Source of the DNA: Hydractinia symbiolongicarpus
Lineage: Eukaryota > Cnidaria > Hydrozoa > Anthoathecata > Hydractiniidae
Direction of reading: 5' to 3'
NCBI RefSeq assembly: GCF_029227915.1
Contig: NC_079880.1
Span: 30,747,501-30,811,500 of the forward strand
DNA length: 64,000 bases
Below the pieces are notes generated by a model that was given only the letters and a program-made list of their open reading frames with translations, had not been told where the DNA came from and did not search any database. Below are positions 47,633 to 58,653 of this stretch, one piece after another. Both the position numbers and the translations under genes were made by a program. How positions within the stretch are numbered: the first letter of the stretch is position 1; each line of letters begins with the position of its first letter.

Positions 47633-48572
47633 CAGGGAATTCCATGAGACGCGTGCGATCGCACGCGCACGCGCCCACACACGTGCAACAGCTTTTCAGG
47701 CGTGCGATTCATCGCACACGCTAATTACGCTCTTTACTTGCGTAAAGTAAAAAAATTAACGAATGAATTTTAATAGTTGATTTTCTACAGCGTAGTTAAT
47801 ATCGCCGCTTAAGGCTATGCTTTAAGCATTTAACTATTAAAAACTGTAATCCAAAAATCAATCGTTTTACATCGACAGCTTCAACTGTATCATTAAAAAC
47901 AGTTTATAACCACTTGTGGTTAAATTAAATTTTTTTAAAAACGTTAATTAAACGCCGTGTTTTTTTCCCCGTGTTTAAACTAAATGTGTTTTTTTCTGCC
48001 TGTGTGAAATTAAATGTTGAACATTTTATTTTAAAATTCTAACTGTATAAAAGAACATAACATACTTGTTTTACTTTTAAAAATCTAAAGAACAACTTTA
48101 AATCTAAAAACAACTTTAAACTATTCCAAACAAGCCGTCTCCCAAAAGGTAACAAACAAAACTTGAAACCTCAATAAATAAAAAATGACTCCCATTTTTA
48201 CCATTTTTAAAGATAATAGATAACCTACAGAGAAAATATAACCCTGGGAACAAGGTTGGCGATAAATAGCACTACAAACAAAATGGCAGACTATTGCAGT
48301 AAGTGCAACGTGTGGCACGTGTCAGCGTCTTTTCATCCACTGTTTAAATTTAATTATATGTTATTTACCTATTATAAATTACTTCCTACAACGAACCAAG
48401 GTGTTTTGTTAATATATTTAGCACTTTTACACCACTTAAAGAACACTCACGGGACTGATGAGAGTGAAATAAACCAGGAAAAAAATCGAAAAAACGCACG
48501 CGCAAATTTTCTAAAATAGATTTAAGCGTGCGATGTGTAGCACACGTGTTGTTTTCTTCGTGGAATTCCCTG
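47633..48572. mobile_element. 940-bp non-autonomous DNA transposon, CAGGGAATTCCA ends
   Basis: Perfect 12-bp terminal inverted repeats CAGGGAATTCCA lie at both ends, with direct CTTAAT flanking each side (47627-47632, 48573-48578). Subterminal regions are rich in GCGTGCGAT and CACACG palindromes. CAGGG starts are typical of hAT elements, but the visible flank is 6 bp rather than 8. The internal short frames are not transposase. Confidence 0.85.
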
Positions 48573-49263
48573 CTTAATGTACACATTCGGATATTCCGGA
48601 TAATCAATGTATATATAAAACTTAGCCTATTACTATTTTTAATTGAAAGTGAGTTTGAATGCCTTAAGGTGGCATGAATGGAGTTTATTTCTTCATGGCG
48701 AAGTTGTACCTATGGCGAAATTTTACCTCTGCAGAGTGGGTTTGCCCACATATGGCCATGCCCAAATATGGCTGAGATTATAAATTACGTGCAACCTTTC
48801 CATTTCTTACAATACTATGTTAATTCCTTTTTTGTGACACTTAAAAACTTTCAGCATCAGAAAAAATTAAAGTCTATCAATTCCACCAATTTATTTATTA
48901 AATAATATTAAAGGTTTTCATAGATTGCGCACATTACCAATGGCTGACAAAATATTTTTCTGAAAATGTTTGGATCTCTTAAAAAGTTATGAATAGTCAA
49001 ATCATTAAATCAGGTCTATGTGAATTATATATTTGGCGCTCTGTCCTTTCAACGCCCTTACCCTCACAAAGAATTTAGATAGTAGACTCAAGAACTTTGA
49101 CTCCAGAACTTCCATGGTAAGAAAAAAAATAGTGATGTAATACGGCCGTAAACATTAAGTAGATTTTATGCTTTAAACATTGTAATGTTGTAATAACAAT
49201 TTTCCTATCTTAAAGCATGGCAAAACACGCGTATATTTGGTCCGGTGACAAAAATGGGTCCTG
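48573..49263. other. No gene recognised
   Basis: Short intergenic interval. A small degenerate repeat of ATGGCGAA and ATATGGCC-like words lies at 48690-48775. Confidence 0.4.
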
Positions 49264-49692
49264 TGTGAGTAGAAAGTATTTCAGTCACTGGAAATAAATA
49301 GAAAGCATTTCAGTCACTGGAAATAAACAGAAAGCATTTCAGTCACTGGAAATAAAGAGAAAGTATTTCAGTCACTGGAAATAAATAGAAAGCATTTCAG
49401 TCACTGGAAATAAATAGAAAGTATTTCAGTCACTGGAAATAAATAGAAAGCATTTCAGTCACTGGAAATAAATAGAAAGCATTTCAGTCACTGGAAATAA
49501 ATAGAAAGCATTTCAGTCACTGGAAATAAATAGAAAGTATTTCAGTCACTGGAAATAAATAGAAAGCATTTCAGTCACTGGAAACAAATAGAAAGTATTT
49601 CAGTCACTGGAAATAAATAGAAAGCATTTCAGTCACTGGAAATAAATAGAAAGCATTTCAGTCACTGGAAATAAATAGAAAATATTTCAGTC
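49264..49692 (+). repeat. 29-bp minisatellite
   Basis: About fifteen units of a 29-bp repeat (AGAAAGCATTTCAGTCACTG then GAAATAAAT) differ mainly at GCATTT/GTATTT. The units abut with no spacers. It lies about 320 bp beyond the 3' end of the dioxygenase gene. Confidence 0.96.
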
Positions 49693-50010
49693 ATGCTAAT
49701 TACACAAGAACGTATAATTACCCCAAGGAATTGCAAATTGAATGAATTCATGAATATATATCTGGTAAAAATTGATCTTTTCACAATTTATTATTTCATA
49801 CAAAATTGTAAGTACAAAAATATAATTGCAACCACGCCCTGTAACGGATTGGTTTAATTTCTAACGACTCTTATAAATAAAAGCATTTTCATAGAATCAT
49901 TCTGTTTTTATTAGACGTAAATGGATGCTTATTTCATTCAACAAGTCGTAATTTTTACACTAAGAATAAAAAAAAAACGTTTATCCTTTGTTAAATTGTG
50001 AAATGCGGTT

Positions 50011-50994
50011 TTATAATTCCGTTTTTAATTTTGACTTCGATCCTTCAGTGCTGGTGGCTTCAAACTCGTCCAACACTGCAGGGTAATCGTAATCGAGCAG
50101 TAAAAGTTTATGAAGGACTGGACTTGCTCGCTTCAACACCTCTGGCTTTACGCTTCTTTTTAAGTCTTCCATTGGTCTGACGTATTTAGGGAGGTACTGG
50201 ATAATTACTCCCGTCCTGGAATCGTTGCTTTTGTTTGGCATGGCGCAGTGATGAAGTAGACCCACAAATACGATCATATCTCCAGCCTTGCCTGTTGTTT
50301 GAACCATGTTGGCGTGAAACTCATCACCGTCCGATGGGTAGGAGATTTCAAGTTGCGAGCGTGGTCTCACTGCTGTTGCGCCATTTTGAGCGGTAAAATC
50401 ATCCAGTGGTATAGTCACCTGCATGTTCATATGGAAGGGAACTTCTTTTACTTTCGGCTTTGCAGGCCAATGCTTGCGGTCGTGATAGTCCCAGTATGGA
50501 TAGTCGATGTGTGGCTCTTGCCCACTCCCGCCTGGAAAGATCGTGTTTGTTGCGATCGAACCAAGTTGGAAGTCATCTCCAAGTATCATCGCTCCAATGT
50601 TTACTATCAGCGGATGTTGGACGATCTTTTCCCAGATTTTGCCTTTGTTTAATAAGTTCCAAACTCTTGCTTGTAGTTCAGGTTTCGCTTCTTCGTATCC
50701 TTGAAAATGTGTCGCTTTTTTACCTTGTGTTTTAATTAAATAATGTATTAAATCGCGGGCATGTTTAATTTCAGACGGCGTAAATACTTGCGGTATATTA
50801 ACGTAACCCTTACCAGCCGTAATTTCTTCATACAGCTCAGTTAAGTTTAACTTTGGGTTGATATAGTTCATCATGTCCGCTCTAAAGAATTTTCTCGGAT
50901 CCTCCAATGTACAGAAATCACCAGTGCATTCATCTTGTTGGCATGGCAACACGTGTGTGTAAAATGCTACAAGTAGGAACAAACACAACCACAT
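50011..50994 (-). CDS. Secretory-pathway phytanoyl-CoA dioxygenase (PhyH) family protein
   Basis: An intronless 327-residue frame. The N terminus MWLCLFLLVAFYTHVLPC is a signal peptide. The Fe(II)/2-oxoglutarate oxygenase core has H162-x-D164 (EPHIDYPYWDY), a distal His in GLLHHCAMP (248 or 249) and R260 in NDSRTGVIIQYLP, the expected 2-oxoglutarate-binding Arg. It also has the family segments GYVNIPQVFTPSEI (63-76), RVWNLLNKG and LGDDFQLGSI. All metal ligands are present, so it is probably active; the substrate is unknown. The C terminus KLKTEL ends in a KDEL-like tetrapeptide (KTEL), suggesting ER retention rather than the peroxisomal location of classical PHYH. A poly(A) signal (TTTATT on plus) lies at 49907-49912. 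It is divergent from TMEM18. Confidence 0.92.
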   Translation of the reverse strand: MWLCLFLLVAFYTHVLPCQQDECTGDFCTLEDPRKFFRADMMNYINPKLNLTELYEEITAGKGYVNIPQVFTPSEIKHARDLIHYLIKTQGKKATHFQGYEEAKPELQARVWNLLNKGKIWEKIVQHPLIVNIGAMILGDDFQLGSIATNTIFPGGSGQEPHIDYPYWDYHDRKHWPAKPKVKEVPFHMNMQVTIPLDDFTAQNGATAVRPRSQLEISYPSDGDEFHANMVQTTGKAGDMIVFVGLLHHCAMPNKSNDSRTGVIIQYLPKYVRPMEDLKRSVKPEVLKRASPVLHKLLLLDYDYPAVLDEFEATSTEGSKSKLKTEL

Positions 50995-51221
50995 TTTCTA
51001 AGACGAGATCTTTGATTGTTTGTGCCAAGTTTTGCGAACTTGATTCCTCACCGATTCTATACTGACTTTTAATCCTCCCTTGACGTGTTTTTTTCAGTCG
51101 TGAAAATTAACAAAATTTTGCTTGCAACGAAAGAGTTAACAAAAACACGTTTACTACGTCGAGGGTTCAGACATAGTTGTACAGTCAATAGTTGCTATTG
51201 CTTGATGTTTAGCTTCCTGTA

Positions 51222-51425
51222 ACTCTTCACTTACTACGTCTTCTGCAACTCTCCTACGTCTTCTGCAAATCTTCACTTACTACGTCTTCTGCAACTCTCC
51301 TACGTCTTCTGCAACTCTTCACTTACTACGTCTTCTGCAACTCTCCTACGTCTTCTGCAACTCTTCACTTACTACGTATTCTGCAAATCTCCTACGTCTT
51401 CTGCAACTCTCCTACGTCTTCTCAC
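51222..51425 (+). repeat. TACGTCTTCTGCAACTCTCC tandem repeat between divergent genes
   Basis: Units of about 20 and 26 bp alternate (TACGTCTTCTGCAACTCTCC, then the same with TTCACTTAC). This makes a period of about 46 bp. Each unit carries TACGTC, close to a CRE half-site. It lies in the 760 bp between the dioxygenase and TMEM18 start codons. Confidence 0.92.
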
Positions 51426-51754
51426 GTATACATCATCGATGTTGTCGTAATTTAATATAAGAATCAGTTTAAACACACGCTCCAATTACAAAGTCAATAC
51501 TTTTTAAGTTTTGTGATTATATTTTAATATTTCCAGAATAACTTAAACAATGACGCCCTTTTAAGCTTTGAGCTGTGTTGGTAGGGGTTGGCCATGAAGA
51601 AATATGATACGGAATCTGTTCACACAATAATGTTTAGTAGTCCCTTAAATTTAAAGTACTTTCTATGCATTATATTTCTCTTTTCCGTCCTCCGTAACAT
51701 TGACCACAAAGCAACGCCTGTTAATGTGGTTTGCTATTTATCTTTAGCCTCTTC

Positions 51755-53553
51755 ATGAGTGCTTTTCAAGAAATACATGAGAGGTTAGCGAGACAATATG
51801 GAAACGACGAAGAAAGGAAGGTCCCGCCGAGAAGATCTCAACACAGCTCTGGTATGCCCAACCATTTCACAAGACAAGTAGATAATTATTGGGATTTCAT
51901 CAAGGCGGTAATATAATTTTGCTGTTATTATTATATTTTTGGATAATCTGGTTGAGCGAGACAGGTATTAAGCAAACAAACTCTTTTGTTTGTTAACCAA
52001 ACAAAAGAGTTATGTTTGCACCCGTTTTAAATCTTCTAATTTTTTTTCTTTGATTATTTCGGATATTGTGCCTTTGACGCATATAGCGTTACCATTTTTG
52101 TTTAGATACCCTGGTTTGAGCCGTGGCTAGTTGCGTTAATGGTGTTTCATTTGTTATGTTTCGTGGTCGTCGTAGCGTCAGGAAAGCATTACAATACACA
52201 ATACGTCATTTTCTTTTCGCTGTGTAAGTTTTTTATTAGCATGCCTCTCACGTGTTGATCTTTTATCTGGAGGAGAAAATTTTATTTGGTATCTGTATTT
52301 AACTGTATTAGCGTTGACCTCAAAGAAAATCGTGACTTCCTACGGTTTTGTTACTTTGGGTAGTTTTAATCGTATATTCTTTACAATGAAAATAAAGCAA
52401 ATTATTTTCTTTCTTTCTTTCTCTTTTGTTTTTAAGCTATGCCAATCCGTGAACGAAAATGAGTCTCAAATTCTTCCATTAAACTCGGAGAAGGACATTA
52501 AATGCACTTGGGGACTTGTCTTGCAGGCTTTATACCATAGAAAAATCTTGAGGAAGTGGAACAGCTCCTTTTTTATAAAGGTTTAAGCAAAATTGAGGGA
52601 TATTTATGATACTTAGTTTAAAAAGGAATTTAATCGGGATGTCGGTGTATTTTGTATTAAATTTGGCGAAAGTTTTGGTTTGATAATTTACCAATTTTTT
52701 TAGGCGGTACTAGTTTTACTTGCTATCCAATGTAAAAAGTTTAAGAACTAGCAATTAGACTGTTCTTTTACATTTCAGTAGTGTTGGTGTATTTATCTGA
52801 AAAACTGAATGAATATTCAGCTGAAAACTGGAAGTAAGCTGCCATCTTTTATTTTGTTTCTTTGAGTTGTTTCTTGTTGTTGTTTATTTTGTTTGTTGTT
52901 TTTGTATGTTTTTTTCTGAGATTTTTTCTCCTAATCCTATTCGCCGTTATTCTCAATGTTGTTTTCGTACGTAAAGAAAACCTTCCTGAAGCAATAAGAA
53001 TTTTCGCGGATTAGAACAAAATTTGCGACCGTTTATGACCGCGAAGATCCCTGCACCTAGGGTACTATTCACTGGTGATTTCTCTATATTTAGATTATTT
53101 GCGAAAGAGAATTATTTCGACTCCAATGGTTTGTTCACGTCAACAGTGTTTTCTGCACCGATCCTATTCAACTGCATATGTCTAATCGTAAGTGGCACGG
53201 TTTCTTTACGTGTACTGTCACAAATTCACTTCTGGAAATCACAGCCTATAGATATAAGTTTTGAACATAACGTTTTTACGACCTGTTTAGTGTTGTATAC
53301 AGCTTTTGTTGACGTGTTGAGACACACATACAGTTGTTTCTTAGATAACCACTCCCTTTTACTTTTATCTGTTTTATCCATCGAACGTTCGAGATGGTAC
53401 GTTAGTTGGCACTAAATTAGAAACTTTGTTTAGATTTTGTGGTTACGAGCAGCTGCAGACGCAATGATCGAAATAAAAAAGCGACAAATTATCGACGAAT
53501 ACGAGAGGGAGAGAAAAGCGAAAGGTGAAGACGAGTCAAAGAAGAAGAAATAG
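51755..53553 (+). CDS. TMEM18: TMEM18 (transmembrane protein 18)
   Basis: Five exons join in phase with GT-AG sites: 51755-51907, 52106-52223, 52779-52833, 53094-53187 and 53434-53553 (TAG). They give 179 residues. Conserved TMEM18 blocks are WFEPWLVALMVFHLLC (first membrane helix), LVYLSEKLNEYSAENWK, LFAKENYFDSNGLFTSTVFS with the helix SAPILFNCICLIILWL, and a basic C terminus ending ESKKKK. In vertebrates this is a three-pass nuclear-membrane protein with a basic, DNA/nuclear-targeting tail. The N terminus is about 40 residues longer than in human TMEM18 and polar (MSAFQEIHERLARQYGN). A TTTAG directly upstream of the ATG suggests a 5'-UTR intron. Poly(A) candidate AATAAA at 54016-54021. Confidence 0.93.
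51972..52019. repeat. 48-bp palindrome in TMEM18 intron 1
   Basis: Arms GCAAACAAACTCTTTTGTTTG and CAAACAAAAGAGT.ATGTTTGC fold back on a TTAAC centre. Confidence 0.7.
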
Positions 53554-56500
53554 AAGCACAAGCAGTGACATCGAAGCAGACACGTTCATAAGTAGACCAA
53601 AAGTATAACAATATCTCCAATCCATATCTCCAAATTAGAGAGTAACAACAAAAGTTGTAATTGGTGAATTTTTGTAGATGTATAATCAAGATTTGATGTC
53701 CAACTCGGTGCAAACTATTTCTTGTTGTCACTTATTTATTTGTTTTGCACCGCCAAACCGTACTCCACCATTTTGATATTTAACGAAAGAATTATTTCGT
53801 CTGCAAAAAAAATTACATCATAACAATATACTTGTGTACAACAAGTATAATTGTTTTTGTTACAGTATAAATTTTGGTATTTATTATGGCAGAAATGTTC
53901 TGTAATTTTGATGGTTTTTTTTAACTTAACTAAATCGTTTTTTACTAGTATTTTTTTTTCTATTTACACAAGTTTTATAAGATAACCGTTTTCTGAACTG
54001 AGCCTTAATTTTCTTAATAAAATACCTGAATATAGGTTAAACTTTTCCTATTTTTTATTCTCTATTTTTATTCCTCTATTTTCTTTCTTTTCTCTAACTA
54101 CAATATTTCTTTACAGCTGTAAAATAACATAGTTATGTATTTTATTTGAGACATCTTTTATTTTTATTTAAAAAAAAGACTTATGTTTTGATTTTAAATG
54201 TTAATATCAAGGTCTCCAAAATTTTGATATTAACACGCTCAGGCTGAAACTTTGCTTAAAATTTTCTTAAGATTTTGAGTTTTTTCTAAGCACATTTCCT
54301 TATTAAATAACGTGTATTTGCTAATTCTTCTGCCTTACGCTCAGCTTACAATGCACTATTACATTATCTTTAATGAATTTAGAATTTAGGGATGGTGATA
54401 ATAAATTAGGTTAGGTGGGTTTGTGGAATTTTTCTAATCAGACAGTGTTTATAACAGATATTTGAAGCATTCTGCTTGTATCATACTGCAAACGTTCTAA
54501 TAAAAATAAGTAGGTAGATTATTGATTTCCGCCAGCGAAGGCGGAATCTTTAAAATCGCCTGAGGGGATAGGGAGATAGGGGGATAGAGAGATAGATGGA
54601 GACAGCGCAGCTAGGCTGGACGCCCGAAACTTATCCCGGCTAAAGATTTTTTTCTGGGAACGAGGCTAAAATGAGTTTTAAGCCGAACAGTGCAATAGAT
54701 TATTTTATTATCCAATGAACAATACTTTATTTTAAAGTTTATATGCTATCAAAAGCTAAAGCTCGTGCAGTGTAGCATAATGAAGATCGTCTTATAATGC
54801 GCCATCCTTGATGTTACGTCATTTCTTTCTGTACAATTTTTCAAGCACGTAGATTAAAGTTATATTCAGCAGAACTAATTAATTATTCATGAATTTTATT
54901 TTTTATTTATTGAGTTGTATTCTAACATTGCAGGTAGTTAAGGCCAGGATACACTGCATAATATTATTAAATACATTCTTACAGCTATAATTTTTCTATA
55001 AAATACTTATAATTTGTTAAAATATCGTTATAATTTCATTTAATTTCATAACATTGTTTCCACAACAACGCTAGCAGATAATAGATTTATTGTCACACAA
55101 ACAAAATGCATTAGAAACCAGATCACCAACAATATTATTAAAATCAAACTCATTTTATTTTATTCAAGTATTATAGCAATGCAGCAAATTATGAGGGTAT
55201 AACGCACATGTCAGGTGTTGAAATTATACATATTATAGCTATATTATAAGAAATTATAAGAAAATATAACTCTATTTTAAACATATTTTAAGAAATTATA
55301 TTGATATTATAAGTTATATTTCAGTGACATTGTACAAGTGTATCAGGCCCTTTACAATATTAATTGAGAATACTCAATTATTTGTTTACCCCATAATTCT
55401 CCGTTTTCAAGATCAACCTCAAATTTTAAAATCTTTTCGGCTAATGGCGGAAATCTTCAAGCCCCTGGGCTTTTTGTTTGAATATGGTAGAGAGGGTTGT
55501 TAAGGAATTGCAATAGGTGGTAAAAAGTTTTCCGAAATTTAGTGTTGCCAAGTTTTTTTATGGTAGAAATTTTGTTGAACGCAGTAATTGAATAAATTTC
55601 ACACATAAAAAATATCAAATAGCTTGCAAGAACAAACTTTCGCGAACAAAGTTTTTCAGAAGTTCCAACTTAGAATTTCTGAAAAACTTTGTTCGCGAAA
55701 GTTTGTTCTTGCAAGCTATTAAGGCATAAAATTTCTTAAAATATCCTAGATTTTTACTACCTTGCGTTTAAGTATTTCAAGATGTTGATCTGAATTCGAA
55801 TAATAATTTGAATTTTAAAACTAGCCAACATATCGACCCTAATTTTTGGCTCTTCTATCCCCATATTTGAACATGCCAATTACATCGCTGTATAATTTGC
55901 CGTTCACTTTATGTACTACACTTTTCGCGACTTGTTTTGACCCCTGGGCATTGTTGAACTCGGGAAGGGGTGTAAAATTGTTGTGATCAGCAAAGCGTTC
56001 CCATTAAATACGCATGCTCACAAAACGAACTAAAAACATGGTTGTCGACCGCAAAATGGACGAAGGAATATATAAAAGTACTGTTGTTTCAACTTTATAC
56101 TTGATTTGAGTAAACTACTCTAGCTTCTCAATATAAACGAGTGTAACTCTAATGTCACACCTTCCGTTTAGGTTTTCACAAAATCCTTTTTGTTGCATCG
56201 TTGTGTATTGAGATCCTCAAATAACAAGAATTTTACATAGGAATTCTATCAATATTTATCATTTTTATGCTCCAATTAACTGCCATTTAATATAATGTTT
56301 TGATTTTTATCCAAGACAATGGCCTTGAATGCGCATTTTAGGGAGTATGTAGCCATTGTCGGATCAGGCTTAACATTATCAAATTTTGAAAAAAGAAAAC
56401 AAGGAACTTTTGAGAAAAATAAGTGGCATATTTGTATTTATCAGCAAAAATTATATGACATAGGGAATTTAGAATACCAAAAGGATTTATTGTAATTTAA

Positions 56501-57212
56501 AGTTTTAAATTTTATAAGAGTTTGACCATAATATCTAACTGCAGTGAAAAATCTTCACTGCAGTTAATTTGTGTGGTCATTTTTTTATAAAACATCGAAA
56601 GTTTGGCTACTAATAGAGGCAGTTGTACTTAGTGTATACTTTAAAATTTGCGTGTTTCCATAAATTTTGGTCCTGAATTTAAATATGTTAGTCATTTTTG
56701 TTAAAAATGATCAAAAAATTTTAAGCATGTTAAGTCGGATCAGAGAATAGACATTATACGCAATTTGAGAATTAGGATACCATCTTTAATTTTCTATTGC
56801 GGTGGGGCAAGTTGGACTTTGAACCCTTCGTTATTAGTAACGAAGTATAGATGACTTTTAATGTTTACATTTTTACGGGATTCTTGCGCATGTGCAGAAA
56901 AAATCAGAAAAATCGACTGGCAAAAAAATGCAGACCATAGGTGAAGAAAGTCAAATTATGGTTAAAAACTTGTGTACTGTGGCTATTAGCATCTTTAAAC
57001 TGATATATGATCTAAATCTAAACTACATGCAAGCTATATTCTAATTTAAAGATCAAAAGATGCCTCTAACTAAAAATAAAGTTTGGAATGGACTGGACTG
57101 GTCCACGACTTACTGCCTGAATTATTTTGCCTGTTGATTTGCGTAAGAGGTGTTGGTATTATAAACAACATGCATCACAATGAAAGTCACGTATCTTGGC
57201 AGGTTTTTGTTT
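53554..57212. other. Gene-free DNA with hairpins
   Basis: No exon is supported. Palindromes occur at 54196-54236 (TGTTAATATCAA arms), at 54524-54543 (TTCCGCC/GGCGGAA), at 55618-55720 (listed separately), and near 56525-56580 (AACTGCAGTGAA arms). Confidence 0.45.
55618..55720. repeat. 103-bp near-perfect hairpin
   Basis: Arms of 44 bp (AATAGCTTGCAAGAACAAAC ... AAAGTTTTTCAGAA) are perfect inverted repeats. Pairing continues imperfectly to the centre (AGAAGTTCCAA/AGAAATTCTAA). This fits a very short fold-back MITE; a structured RNA precursor is possible. Confidence 0.9.
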
Positions 57213-57986
57213 CAGCCCTTAAAATTAGAATTTTTTTATGTCGGCTGAAAAACTGCTGACGTGAGATACATTTCAACTGATTTGCGTCGGCATTGCGTCG
57301 GCAATATTTTTTTGTAGTGAAATTTTTTTAGCTGGCAATAACTTTCGTCATTCACTTTTTATTAGGGCTAGACCTCTCATAATTCGATGCATTGATCTCC
57401 TAAGATGACAAATGGGAATGGAGGGCAAGTCTTATTGACATACCTTCCTATCTTTGTTAGGTTAATAGTTCACTGCCAACTTGCTTTTTATGTTTTGAGA
57501 TGAACTCATCAGGTTAGGGCATCATTAGGTTGTATATCGCAGAAGTCGCTGGTGACATGCTTCGAAAATGCTTGTCACCGGCACAGTTTAACATAAAGCA
57601 AAACTGTACAGGAGACTCAATTGTTAGAGTCTTCGCAGAACATCTCTCTTAACAAAACTGTGGGCAGGGCTGACTTATTGCCTGCTGTGTCGTGTGGGAT
57701 AAAGAACTTCTGGACTTCTTTTCAATACAATATACATTGTTTTCGATTATTATTACAAATCAAATGGTACCACAGTATTTCAGTAGCCTGAGTGATTTTA
57801 GTTAGTGATAATGGCTTAACTTACTACAAAATCTTACTACAAAATTATTTTGTAGTAGCAATGAGTGGGAGTAGCTCAAACAAAATCAAAATTATTGTTA
57901 TTTAAAAATTTCACAACCGACGCAACTACGGTTTCTTCGTATTTTACGTCGGATGTGCCGAATGCAGACGCTAATTTTAAGGGCTG
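57213..57986. mobile_element. 774-bp MITE, CAGCCCTTAAAATTAG ends
   Basis: Perfect 16-bp terminal inverted repeats bound a non-coding interior. CGTCGGCA/TGCCGA-type motifs lie near both ends. The CAG...CTG termini suggest hAT. No clean target duplication is visible. Confidence 0.8.
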
Positions 57987-58439
57987 GGTTTACATTTAGG
58001 TATCAGTTTTAAATCCCAGACCTTGCATTACGTTGCTATTCGGGAATTTCAAATTTGCTACAAAACAAGACCAGGGAGCCTTAAGATGATGTTGACACAA
58101 ACAAAAGTAAAAAAATCTCAAGAAAAGCTGCAAACTCTCAAATGTGCCTCTTCTTTTTAGCAATTTTTTATGACCTAAAATCTAATAGTAATAAAAATCT
58201 AATAATAATTTTAAATCAGATGAGAATGATCACAGCCTTTAAAAGTGTTCATCAGAATAATTGGCCAAAGTAAATATGCAATGGATACCATGACATAACA
58301 CAAGGTTGAAGAAATCCACCGAAACCCAGGATCTTCCAGAATAACTATTAAGCTCAAATTGTACCTTGATTTCAACTTTTCCTACTGCAACAAAACATCA
58401 TAAAGGCACTTGGACAAAAAAATTCACAGAAATGATTAA

Positions 58440-58650
58440 TATTGTTGAAAGACATTTTTATGAGGTGAAGGGTCTGAGACAAGAGAGGAGTTGAACGTCC
58501 TCCACCATACCTTAGTTTAAAGGGGCGATTGTGGAAGTCCCATGAAATGCCACATAGTGATGGTGTCACTTTAAAAAACACCCAGTCTGGTCTGTGAACG
58601 GTTGCCGCTAGGAAGGGCATCCACCTGTAAAATAATGCCAAAATTCTTTA
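58440..58650 (+). other. Retroposon-like segment with GGAAGGGCATCC motif
   Basis: The block GTTGCCGCTAGGAAGGGCAT, then CCACCTGTAAAATAATGCC, resembles the conserved 3' tail shared by some invertebrate and vertebrate LINEs and their SINEs (recognised from memory). It lies just before the LINE remnant and may be the tail of another copy. Confidence 0.45.
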
Positions 58651-58653
58651 TTA

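Noticed and set aside
50299-50735. Plus-strand frames opposite the PhyH-like gene
   Set aside because: They are shadows of the intact 327-residue minus-strand protein.
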